Below, in pieces: positions 1 through 5,230 of a DNA stretch of 5,230 nt (positions within the stretch are counted from its first letter, which is position 1; the number at the start of each line of letters is the position of its first letter). Below the pieces are notes generated by a model. The model saw only the letters and a list, made by a program, of their open reading frames with translations, was not told the origin of the DNA and did no database searches. Position numbers and translations under genes: made by a program. The DNA comes from Alphaproteobacteria bacterium (lineage in GTDB: Bacteria; Pseudomonadota; Alphaproteobacteria; JALRGP01): contig JALRGP010000072.1 in assembly GCA_023259685.1 (NCBI GenBank), positions 1 through 5,230 on the forward strand, in the 5' to 3' direction.

Positions 1-58
1 TCAGGTTTAGTTTAATTGCGGGTATTTGTCATTTTGAGTTGGCTCTTTGATGTTTTGC

Positions 59-65
59 AGGAGGT
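59..65 (+). promoter_or_regulatory. Strong Shine-Dalgarno-like AGGAGGT without a matching start codon
   Basis: AGGAGGT is a full match to the ribosome-binding consensus. No ATG, GTG or TTG lies 5-10 nt downstream; in the open frame the codon there is ATA (73-75). It may be a relic of a start site whose ATG mutated, or chance. Confidence 0.3.
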
Positions 66-249
66 CTATTATATAAAAGAAAAATTAAGTACTACTTTTT
101 TTGATAATTGTATGATGCAGTTTTTAGGCTCACAATTAAAATTGAAATTAGAATTTAATAGAAAAACAGACTCAGATGACTACCTTGATAATACTCAACT
201 AAAAAAATTACTTGCATCAATTAAGTTTAAAAAATATATTCCACATTAT

Positions 250-253
250 GGAG
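250..253 (+). promoter_or_regulatory. Possible ribosome binding site for the frame starting at 262
   Basis: GGAG ends 8 nt before the ATG at 262. It lies inside the end of the preceding frame, as expected for translational coupling, and is the main evidence that the second frame could be translated independently. Confidence 0.4.
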
Positions 254-261
254 ATTGATAT

Positions 262-648
262 ATGTATTATGTTCTGAATGATTTGAATCAAAGATACAAA
301 ACACACTATGGAAAATCTTCGATTGAAGAAAAAAATCAATATTTTCCTTTTGTTAATGGAAAAAAACAACCCTCTCCTTCATCCAATAGCTCATGCAATG
401 ATGAGATAAGTAAATATTTTCAAAAAAAAATATATCAAAACAAATTTATACAGGTTGATTTTCTGTGCGACCCAGACAGAGATAATTTCGAACGTTTCAA
501 ACAGATTGCAAAAGAAATCTTTCCACAATTATGCAACCCTATAGAAAAGACGTTTACTAACGTATATCGAAAAAAAGTAGAAGACATAATAAAACAAAAA
601 ATATCATTGAAGTACTTTATTATTAAAATGAAAAATCTTGACAGCTGA
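262..648 (+). CDS. Hypothetical protein, possibly the 3' part of a broken gene
   Basis: This frame encodes about 128 residues from an ATG at 262 to a TGA at 646-648. I do not recognise the family. The protein is basic and polar, with many Lys, Asn, Gln and Tyr. Residues about 36-45 form a Ser/Pro-rich linker, and the C-terminal half looks helical and charged, with the segment 'CDPDRDNFERF' its most distinctive part. There is no signal peptide or clear membrane segment. A GGAG at 250-253 lies 8 nt before the ATG, so the frame could be translated alone or by re-initiation after the upstream stop at 256-258. The upstream frame is in phase, so this may equally be the C-terminal piece of a gene split by a nonsense mutation. 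The A/T-rich base use differs from the housekeeping genes, which fits acquired or decaying DNA. Its end overlaps the putative tilS promoter. Confidence 0.45.
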   Translation: MYYVLNDLNQRYKTHYGKSSIEEKNQYFPFVNGKKQPSPSSNSSCNDEISKYFQKKIYQNKFIQVDFLCDPDRDNFERFKQIAKEIFPQLCNPIEKTFTNVYRKKVEDIIKQKISLKYFIIKMKNLDS

Positions 649-669
649 AATCATCTGCTTTGGTATACA
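638..669 (+). promoter_or_regulatory. Putative tilS promoter
   Basis: A perfect TTGACA (638-643) is followed by an extended -10 of the form TGG-TATACA (hexamer 664-669). The 20-nt spacer is longer than the usual 16-18, so the extended -10 may do most of the work, or the pairing may be accidental. Transcription would start near 676, leaving a leader of about 35 nt before tilS. The site begins inside the last codons of the upstream frame. Confidence 0.4.
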
Positions 670-710
670 TTGCTGTTGGGTCCATTTACAATAAATCAGG
701 TTGATCACTG

Positions 711-1718
711 ATGATGATGTTCAAAAATATGACTGATTTAGAAGATTCTTTTTTAAAGGCGACGCACCATTGGATTCAAGATGAACCCTACTGTGTTGCC
801 GTATCGGGGGGGATGGATAGTATGGTTTTACTTCATATAATGAGCATCCATTTTTCCAACATTGTTGTATTTACTTTTGATCATGGCTTAAGAGATGACA
901 CCCACAAAGACTTGGCACTTGTTCAATCTTTTTGTGATGAAAAAGGGATTGATATGCATAGCGCAAAATGGGTCTCTCCTTCACGTAAACGCCTGCACGA
1001 ACATGCAAGGGTGGCACGTTACCAAGCGATGAAAGATTTTTGCACTCACCGCCAATGCAAATTTTTATTAACCGCTCACCATCTTGATGATCAAATGGAA
1101 ACAATTATGATGCGTTTTTTCAAAGGCAGTGGGCCGATGGGACTAAGAGGTATGACTCCATTTCAAAAATTATCCCCGAACTTAACCTTGTTGCGACCAT
1201 TTTTAGATATTCCTCAATCAATTATTTTCGAATATGCTCAAAAGTATTCTATTCCTTATATTATTGATCCATCGAATACACATCAAAAGTTTTGGCGTGG
1301 GCAATATAGGTACCATAAAGATATTTTTATCAGCTTAGGTCTTAAATATGAGCATATTTTACATATGCGCCGTCAAATGATTGAGATGACTGATTTCATA
1401 CGGGAACAGGTGCAAGAAGCTGAACATCGAATTGTTACAACATCCGAGGATGGGCATTCTTTTGAATACAAAAAATTTATAGAACTGCCAACGGTTATTC
1501 AACGCAAATTAATGCAAAAAATTATTCAAGATACGTCTGGTTTTACCTATCCTCCATCCTATGTTTTTATTCAAAAATTGGTTGAAAAAATGACATCGAG
1601 TGATTTATTTAAGCCCATGACTATTCAAACATGTTGGATTTTTAAAAAAAACCACATCTTTAAAGTATCTGTGAGTAAATCCGATCAAAGACGACGTCAA
1701 AAACAGATTTTAAGCTGA
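711..1718 (+). CDS. tilS: tRNA(Ile)-lysidine synthase TilS
   Basis: TilS uses ATP and lysine to convert C34 of the CAU-anticodon tRNA-Ile to lysidine, so that it reads AUA instead of AUG; it is cytoplasmic and normally essential. The 335-residue product has the PP-loop ATP-binding motif SGGMDS at 32-37, the 'DHGLR' segment at 57-61, the family signature 'HHLDDQMET' at 123-131 followed by '[10 protein letters not shown]' (139-148), and 'DPSN' at 186-189. Residues about 195-300 form the helical tRNA-contacting part, including the 'YPPSY' stretch. It is shorter than E. coli TilS (about 430 residues) and seems to lack the separate C-terminal domain, as do some other bacterial TilS proteins. Three ATG codons stand in tandem at 711; an AGG at 698-700 is a weak ribosome site. 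The gene is alone on its strand and its last 9 nt overlap lpxD, which runs the opposite way. Confidence 0.95.
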   Translation: MMMFKNMTDLEDSFLKATHHWIQDEPYCVAVSGGMDSMVLLHIMSIHFSNIVVFTFDHGLRDDTHKDLALVQSFCDEKGIDMHSAKWVSPSRKRLHEHARVARYQAMKDFCTHRQCKFLLTAHHLDDQMETIMMRFFKGSGPMGLRGMTPFQKLSPNLTLLRPFLDIPQSIIFEYAQKYSIPYIIDPSNTHQKFWRGQYRYHKDIFISLGLKYEHILHMRRQMIEMTDFIREQVQEAEHRIVTTSEDGHSFEYKKFIELPTVIQRKLMQKIIQDTSGFTYPPSYVFIQKLVEKMTSSDLFKPMTIQTCWIFKKNHIFKVSVSKSDQRRRQKQILS

Positions 1719-2702
1719 CACCATTTTCTTAAGCATAGCATTAATTTTTAACCATTTTTGAGCCGGAAGCGAAGGGGACCCCCCCACAACAGAAAAGTCA
1801 GGAAGATTTTTCATGACGCCACTTTGCGCAGCAATTTGACATCCTTTTCCAATTTTAAGGTGTCCTGTGATACCAACTTGTCCAGCCGCCACAACACCCT
1901 CACCAAGCTCTGTGCTGCCCGCAATTCCCACCTGTGCCACGATAATACATCGGTCTTTTAAAACAACATTGTGGGCAATTTGAACCAAATTATCAATACG
2001 GGTTCCTTTTCCAATGATGGTATTTTCTAAACTACCCCGATCAATGGTTGTGTTAGCTCCAATCATGACATGATCTTCAATAATGACCCGCCCCAACTGG
2101 GGAACATCAATAGGACCTTTGTCATCCATATGAAAACCAAATCCCCCTTGGCCAATACGTGCCCCATTTTTAATGGTCACAGATGATCCGATCTGGGCAG
2201 ATTGAATGGAGACATGGGATTCTATGTGGCAACGTTGACCAATAATTACATGAGATTCAACCACCGTGTGGTGGCCAATATAACTGCCATCACCAATGAC
2301 AACACCGTCACCAATAACACAAAAATCACCAATAAAAACATCCTTTCCAATGGTTGCCGTTGGCGAGATTGATGCTTTGGGGCTGATAGAACAATGTCTG
2401 TCTTTTTTAAAAAAATGACTAAGGATACTTGCAAATAGCCGGTACGGTGTATCCACAAGAATTTTTTGATATCCCGATGGAACATAATGATCCCACTCAG
2501 GTTTTGTCATAATAATGCCTTTGCCATGAGCAGGAATTTGATCAACATATTGATGATTATGTAAACATGCAATCAATCCCTCATCCAGATCTTGCAACGT
2601 TGAAACGCCTAGAACCGGGGCGTGATCGGTGGACTCTTCGTGAATATTGATAGTGGTAAGTACATCTTGAAGAGAGACGTTATTTTTAAAAAAGTGCTTC
2701 AT
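1710..2702 (-). CDS. lpxD: UDP-3-O-acylglucosamine N-acyltransferase LpxD
   Basis: LpxD catalyses the third step of lipid A synthesis, transferring a 3-hydroxyacyl chain from acyl carrier protein to the 2-amino group of UDP-3-O-acyl-glucosamine in the cytoplasm. The 330-residue product has an N-terminal uridine-binding domain (about 1-100), then left-handed beta-helix hexapeptide repeats of the [LIV]-G-x4 type (about 107-298). The family signature runs from 'DVPQLGRV' (199-206) through '[12 protein letters not shown]' (236-247); H244 is the expected catalytic histidine and H281 matches a second conserved one. A C-terminal helical tail follows '[11 protein letters not shown]'. I chose the ATG at 2702: the frame extends to a TTG at 2741, but that lacks a ribosome site and adds residues unlike the family. 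From 2702 it overlaps the end of eno by 17 nt, with AAGG at 2718-2715 as a distant ribosome site. The usual partners fabZ and lpxA are absent here. Confidence 0.94.
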   Translation of the reverse strand: MKHFFKNNVSLQDVLTTINIHEESTDHAPVLGVSTLQDLDEGLIACLHNHQYVDQIPAHGKGIIMTKPEWDHYVPSGYQKILVDTPYRLFASILSHFFKKDRHCSISPKASISPTATIGKDVFIGDFCVIGDGVVIGDGSYIGHHTVVESHVIIGQRCHIESHVSIQSAQIGSSVTIKNGARIGQGGFGFHMDDKGPIDVPQLGRVIIEDHVMIGANTTIDRGSLENTIIGKGTRIDNLVQIAHNVVLKDRCIIVAQVGIAGSTELGEGVVAAGQVGITGHLKIGKGCQIAAQSGVMKNLPDFSVVGGSPSLPAQKWLKINAMLKKMVSA

Positions 2703-3954
2703 GTTGGTCTGATACCTTGGGTAAAGATAACATTTCTTCAATACGAAGGAGTTGATTGTATTTTGCTATACGTTCCGAACGTGACAATCCACCCGTTTTA
2801 ATATAAGGCGCCCCCATTGCGACACTTAAATCCGCAATAGATGTATCTTCGGTTTCACCAGACCGGTGGGATACAACACACGTATAGCCGTGTTTTTGGG
2901 CAAGATTCATTGTTTCAAGGGTTTCGCTCAACGTTCCAACCTGATTGAGCTTAATTAAAATTGAATTTCCCATGCCTTGATCAATGCCCATTTGTAATCG
3001 TTCTTTATTGGTGACAAAAACATCATCCCCAACCAATTGAATATCTTTTAATTCCTTGGTAATCGTTTTCCAACCATCAAAATCATCTTGATCAAAAGGG
3101 TCTTCAATAGAAAAAATGGGGTAATTTTTGACCAATTGTTTATAAAAAATTATCATGTCATCAAGAGATTTTTTATCTTTTCCTTTATTCATATAATAAC
3201 GACCATCTTTATACAATTCACTGGCCGCCACATCCAATGCAAAATGCACTTCTGATCCTAGTCTAAACCCAGTCGTTATCACGGCTTCACTCATCATATC
3301 TAATGCCTCTTGAGGGGATGATATATTAGGCGCAAAGCCACCTTCGTCACCGACGTTTGTTTGAAATCCTTTTTTCTTGATAATTGTTTTCAAAGCTTGA
3401 GAAATTTCGCTGCCATAACGAAGGGATTCACGGAAAGTTGGGCCCTTTGGGCAAATCATAAATTCTTGGATATCCAATCCGTTATCAGCATGGACACCTC
3501 CGTTCATGACGTTCATCATAGGGCGGGGCAATTGATAAGATTCTCTTAAGCATATAGATTGAAAAAGTGGTGTTTTAGTATAAACGCTGTAGGCTTTAGC
3601 AACTGCCATACTTAATCCTAAAATCGTATTTGCGCCATACCGTGATTTATTTTTTGTGCCGTCCGCTTCAATTAAAAAGTGATCGATGTCACTTTGGCTT
3701 TTCGGATTGTATCCCAAAAGACGTGCCCCCAAAACCTGGTTAATAGTGTCCACCGCCTTTAAGACACCTTTTCCCCCATAACGTTTGGAATCATGATCTC
3801 TCAGTTCAATAGCTTCATGAATGCCTGTGGATGCCCCAGATGGCACTATAAATGATCCTTTTATACGATGGTTGATAGTGACTTCAACCTCGATAGTGGG
3901 AGTTCCTCTTGAATCAAGGATTTCTCTTGCAAAAATTTTGGTAATACTGCTCAT
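2686..3954 (-). CDS. eno: Enolase (phosphopyruvate hydratase)
   Basis: Enolase interconverts 2-phosphoglycerate and phosphoenolpyruvate in glycolysis and gluconeogenesis; in many bacteria it is also part of the RNA degradosome. The 422-residue product is full length. By alignment with the known enzyme I can place the active residues: S42 in the mobile loop 'SGASTG', H155 ('GGVHADNG'), E164, E204 ('GDEGG'), Mg ligands D241, E284 ('SIEDP') and D310 ('GDD'), the base K335 ('ILIKLNQVG'), H363-R364-S365 ('SHRSGETED') and K386. None is missing, so the enzyme should be active. The N-terminal cap domain covers about 1-135 and the barrel the rest. Its ATG shares ATGA with the dnaQ stop (4-nt overlap), which suggests translational coupling; AAAGG at 3970-3966 is a weak ribosome site 11 nt upstream. 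lpxD begins inside its 3' end. Confidence 0.98.
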   Translation of the reverse strand: MSSITKIFAREILDSRGTPTIEVEVTINHRIKGSFIVPSGASTGIHEAIELRDHDSKRYGGKGVLKAVDTINQVLGARLLGYNPKSQSDIDHFLIEADGTKNKSRYGANTILGLSMAVAKAYSVYTKTPLFQSICLRESYQLPRPMMNVMNGGVHADNGLDIQEFMICPKGPTFRESLRYGSEISQALKTIIKKKGFQTNVGDEGGFAPNISSPQEALDMMSEAVITTGFRLGSEVHFALDVAASELYKDGRYYMNKGKDKKSLDDMIIFYKQLVKNYPIFSIEDPFDQDDFDGWKTITKELKDIQLVGDDVFVTNKERLQMGIDQGMGNSILIKLNQVGTLSETLETMNLAQKHGYTCVVSHRSGETEDTSIADLSVAMGAPYIKTGGLSRSERIAKYNQLLRIEEMLSLPKVSDQHEALF

Positions 3955-4607
3955 GATATGTTTAGCCTTTTTAAAAACTCTGTGTAATTATGTAATTCTT
4001 CATTCGAGATAGGAAAATCTCTTTTTGTATACATTTTTTTTGAATGTTGGGAGATAGTATCATTTTTTTCTTCTGGGGTTTTGAATAAACTTTGTTGGCG
4101 TCCACCACTTAATTCAACATAAACTTCACATAACAACAGGGAGTCAATCAATGCCCCATGCTTCGTTCTGGATGACAAATCAATACTGTATCGTTTACAT
4201 AACGCATCAAGACTAGCCGGTGAGCCTGGAAATAATTTTCTGGCGATTTTTAATGTATCAATCGTGTCTTCTAAATTAAGCAATGTATGATTCAAACGTC
4301 TTAATTCAGAATTTAAAAATCCAATATCAAAAGCAGCATTATGAATAATCAATGTTGCATCTTCAATAAAATTTAAAAAATCCAAAGCCACCTTGTCAAA
4401 TGTTGGATAATCTTTTAAAAAATCATAGGTAAGCCCGCTAATTTGTGACGCCTCTAAGGGAACATCTCGCTCAGGATTAATGTAAGCATGAAAAGTTTTT
4501 CCTGTTTTTCTTTTTTTAAACATTTCAACGCATCCAATTTCAATGACACGATGACCAGCTTGGTGAGATAATCCTGTTGTTTCTGTATCAAGAGCAATTT
4601 CTCTCAT
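3951..4607 (-). CDS. dnaQ: DNA polymerase III epsilon subunit (3'-5' proofreading exonuclease)
   Basis: This is the proofreading exonuclease of the replicative polymerase core, which removes misinserted 3' nucleotides. The 218-residue product is a DEDDh exonuclease: ExoI 'LDTETTG' with D7 and E9, ExoII 'HNAAFDIGFL' with D94, and ExoIII with H150 and D155 in 'HGALID'. All four acidic metal ligands and the histidine are present. After the catalytic domain, residues 171-175 read QQSLF, a close match to the QL(S/D)LF sliding-clamp-binding consensus, in the place where E. coli epsilon carries its clamp motif. A polar linker (about 176-195) leads to a C-terminal segment expected to bind the polymerase subunit. 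The ATG at 4607 has a good ribosome site, AAGGGG at 4623-4618, 10 nt upstream. A possible small membrane-protein ORF overlaps its start by 4 nt, and its own stop overlaps the eno start. Confidence 0.96.
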   Translation of the reverse strand: MREIALDTETTGLSHQAGHRVIEIGCVEMFKKRKTGKTFHAYINPERDVPLEASQISGLTYDFLKDYPTFDKVALDFLNFIEDATLIIHNAAFDIGFLNSELRRLNHTLLNLEDTIDTLKIARKLFPGSPASLDALCKRYSIDLSSRTKHGALIDSLLLCEVYVELSGGRQQSLFKTPEEKNDTISQHSKKMYTKRDFPISNEELHNYTEFLKRLNIS

Positions 4608-4705
4608 TCTATATTATCCCCTTCGTCGTTATCGCCCTTATTCACAACCCATACTCCAATTACAATTACAACCATTGTCGACAGTAAAAACGCACTATAT
4701 ATCAT
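4604..4705 (-). CDS. Possible small single-pass membrane protein upstream of dnaQ
   Basis: This is a 33-codon frame between tRNA-Leu and dnaQ, starting at an ATG at 4705 (or, with three extra codons, a GTG at 4714). Residues about 4-21 are almost wholly hydrophobic, with the core '[10 protein letters not shown]', enough for one membrane helix. The tail is polar and acidic (two Lys or Asn, then Gly, Asp, Glu). Its TGA stop overlaps the dnaQ ATG as ATGA, the same coupling seen between dnaQ and eno, which is the best evidence that it is real. Against it: there is no clear ribosome site, and a perfect TATAAT at 4704-4709 overlaps the start codon, so if that is the dnaQ -10 box the ATG would not be in the mRNA. 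I do not recognise a family and assign no function. Confidence 0.45.
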   Translation of the reverse strand: MIYSAFLLSTMVVIVIGVWVVNKGDNDEGDNIE

Positions 4706-4709
4706 TATA
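4704..4709 (-). promoter_or_regulatory. Possible -10 box for the dnaQ-eno-lpxD mRNA
   Basis: A perfect TATAAT reads on the minus strand just after the tRNA-Leu 3' end. The hexamer 17 nt upstream (4732-4727, TTCTCT) matches TTGACA at only three positions and lies inside the tRNA. If used, transcription would begin near 4697, giving a leader of about 90 nt before dnaQ. The alternative is read-through from the tRNA promoter. Confidence 0.35.
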
Positions 4710-4717
4710 TTCACATG

Positions 4718-4802
4718 TGGTGCCCAAGAGAAGAGTCGAACTTCCACGAGAATCCTCACTCGCACCTGAAACGAGCGCGTCTACCAATTCCGCCACCTGG
4801 GC
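4718..4802 (-). tRNA. tRNA-Leu (anticodon CAG)
   Basis: The reverse complement folds as an 85-nt class II tRNA with CCA encoded. The acceptor arm GCCCAGG pairs with CTTGGGC, with one G:U. The anticodon stem CTCGT/GCGAG encloses the loop TTCAGGT, giving anticodon CAG, which reads CUG. A long variable arm (around TGAGGATTCTCG) is typical of leucine tRNAs, and the T arm is GGAAG-TTCGACT-CTTCT. It lies 11 nt downstream of tRNA-Pro on the same strand, so the two are probably cut from one precursor. Confidence 0.95.
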
Positions 4803-4813
4803 TCAATGAATTT

Positions 4814-4890
4814 TGGTCGGGACGGCGGGATTTGAACCCACGACCCCTATCCCCCCAGAATAGTGCGCTACCAGGCTGCGCTACGTCCCG
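4814..4890 (-). tRNA. tRNA-Pro (anticodon GGG)
   Basis: The reverse complement folds as a 77-nt tRNA with CCA encoded. The acceptor stem CGGGACG/CGTCCCG is perfect. The D arm is GCGC-AGCCTGGTA-GCGC; the anticodon stem CTATT/GATAG encloses CTGGGGG, giving anticodon GGG (reads CCC and CCU); the T arm is GTGGG-TTCAAAT-CCCGC. It is the first gene after a good promoter. Confidence 0.96.
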
Positions 4891-4896
4891 AAATCC

Positions 4897-4910
4897 ATTA
4901 TGTTCATAAT
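4897..4910. repeat. Short inverted repeat ATTATG-AA-CATAAT
   Basis: Two perfect 6-nt arms with a 2-nt centre overlap the -10 box and expected start site of the tRNA promoter. It could be an operator for a dimeric regulator, but so short an A/T-rich palindrome may well be chance. Confidence 0.3.
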
Positions 4911-4935
4911 AAAAAAATATAAAGACAACTGTCAA
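4906..4935 (-). promoter_or_regulatory. Promoter of the tRNA-Pro/tRNA-Leu unit
   Basis: On the minus strand a perfect TTGACA (4935-4930) and TATTAT (4911-4906, five of six consensus bases) are separated by 18 nt. The predicted start, near 4899, is about 9 nt before the mature tRNA-Pro 5' end, a normal layout for a stable RNA promoter. With no terminator visible downstream, it may also feed dnaQ, eno and lpxD. Confidence 0.65.
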
Positions 4936-4992
4936 ATTTTTGCATTTATCTGGGCGCGATTAAAAGTTGAAGGGTAAGAAAGTTTTTTTAAA

Positions 4993-5230
4993 CTAATCAA
5001 ACAACGGACTGAGTTGAATGGATGCAATCTTAACTCTGGCTTTTGATAAAGCACGATTATGGTCTTTTTGATCTTGAGCGGGTGGTTTATTTTTTGATTT
5101 TTTATAAGGAATTTGTGTGTTGTGACAAAGGTTTTTCTGACTTGTAAAGCTTAAAAATCATGAACTGATCCAGGTTTAGTTTTGGATACATGTACAATTC
5201 TCCTCTTCAAGGTTGTTCGTATGTCTGTTT
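4993..5230 (-). pseudogene. IS5-type DDE transposase remnant, frameshifted, running off the window
   Basis: Three minus-strand frames together give the C-terminal half of a transposase of the IS5/DDE_4 kind. The first enters from the window edge and reads 'IVHVSKTKPGSVHDF' before a TAA at 5153-5151; 'PGSVHDF' is a conserved landmark of these enzymes. Removing one T from the run at 5157-5153 restores the second frame, 'KLYKSEKPLSQHT', which stops at 5104-5102. The third frame gives 'TQIPYKKSKNKP' and 'KDHNRALSKARVKI', ending at a TAG at 4995-4993. The stretch between second and third, which normally holds the 'D-S/K-G-Y' catalytic Asp block, appears deleted. Where the catalytic Glu of the Y(2)R(3)E(6)K motif should stand there is Ala, and homology stops. 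The copy is dead. I see no terminal inverted repeat or target duplication at the left end. The family call rests on recall of these motifs, not a search. Confidence 0.75.

Larger units (their letters stand above)
16..258 (+). pseudogene. Unrecognised reading frame, possibly the 5' part of a stop-interrupted gene
   Basis: I do not recognise the product. The frame opens right after a TAA at 13-15, and its first possible start is a TTG at 16 with no convincing ribosome binding site. It ends at a TGA (256-258), encoding about 80 residues. The N-terminal part is hydrophobic; the rest is rich in Lys, Leu and Asp, with no signal peptide or motif I can name. The frame that follows (from 262) is in the same phase, so without this TGA the two would read as one protein of about 210 residues. 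A strong AGGAGGT sits inside it at 59-65, but the codon at good spacing (73-75) is ATA, not a normal start. Base use is much more A/T-rich than in tilS. It could be a decayed gene or a chance frame; I favour decay, with low certainty. Confidence 0.35.

Noticed and set aside
256..258. TGA read as Trp or selenocysteine, making 16-648 one functional gene
   Set aside because: TGA ends tilS and dnaQ here, and Trp in tilS and lpxD is coded by TGG, so recoding of TGA is unlikely; no selenocysteine-type hairpin is evident after it.
871..1104. Minus-strand frame inside tilS
   Set aside because: It is wholly embedded opposite conserved TilS catalytic motifs and has no family features of its own.
711..1718. 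TilS as a truncated pseudogene because it is about 100 residues shorter than the E. coli enzyme
   Set aside because: All catalytic motifs and the helical domain are intact, and shorter TilS proteins without the C-terminal domain are known in other bacteria.
1758..1961. Plus-strand frame opposite lpxD
   Set aside because: It is a shadow of the LpxD hexapeptide-repeat coding sequence, with no sensible composition or ribosome site.
2246..2485. Second minus-strand frame within lpxD, with a hydrophobic stretch
   Set aside because: It is out of phase with strongly conserved LpxD sequence; the hydrophobic run arises from the repeated Ile-Gly codons read in another frame.
2703..2741. Longer lpxD N-terminus from a TTG at 2741
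   Set aside because: The TTG has no ribosome site and would extend the overlap with eno to 56 nt; the ATG at 2702 gives the expected LpxD N-terminus.
3361..4012. Two plus-strand frames opposite eno and the end of dnaQ (3361-3549 and 3821-4012)
   Set aside because: Both are antisense to intact, highly conserved enolase coding sequence.
4715..4909. A 64-codon plus-strand frame
   Set aside because: It is antisense to the two tRNA genes; its peptide ('[10 protein letters not shown]' type) is the well-known false protein produced by translating tRNA complements.
2..5182. The 12-mer caggtttagttt occurs near both window ends (2-13 and 5171-5182)
   Set aside because: One 12-nt match is expected by chance in about 5 kb of A/T-rich DNA; at the right end it is explained by the transposase remnant, and nothing else around the left copy matches.

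Overview
The window reads as chromosomal housekeeping DNA from an AT-rich Gram-negative bacterium, most likely an alphaproteobacterium. LpxD implies a lipid A outer membrane. The TilS and LpxD sequence styles (TilS 'YPPSY' and 'LGL' segments; LpxD 'DVPQLGRV') look alphaproteobacterial to me. The A/T bias, scattered gene order and eroded genes at both ends suggest a host-associated lineage such as Holosporales. This placement is an inference from memory of the families, not a search result.

Layout, left to right. Positions 1-650 (+) hold a very A/T-rich stretch with two unrecognised reading frames (16-258 and 262-648). They lie in the same frame and are separated by one TGA, so they may be one decaying gene. 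A putative promoter (638-669) precedes tilS (711-1718, +), encoding tRNA(Ile)-lysidine synthase. Its 3' end overlaps by 9 nt the convergent lpxD.

The rest of the coding DNA is on the minus strand, transcribed right to left: tRNA-Pro(GGG), tRNA-Leu(CAG), a possible 33-residue single-pass membrane protein (4604-4705), dnaQ (DNA polymerase III epsilon), eno (enolase) and lpxD. The last four are packed without gaps: ATGA overlaps join the small ORF to dnaQ and dnaQ to eno, and lpxD starts 17 nt inside eno. I see no terminator between the tRNAs and dnaQ, so one transcript from the promoter at 4906-4935 could carry two tRNAs and the mRNA. A second -10 box (TATAAT, 4704-4709) could also drive the mRNA. 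The genes serve unrelated tasks (proofreading, glycolysis, lipid A), so the operon looks like a chance rearrangement product rather than a pathway cluster.

The right end (4993-5230, -) is a remnant of an IS5-type DDE transposase, recognisable only by joining three reading frames; it runs off the window edge.

I do not see a convincing new biological system. The items most worth checking are the small membrane ORF coupled to dnaQ, the stop-split gene at the left end, and the transposase remnant.
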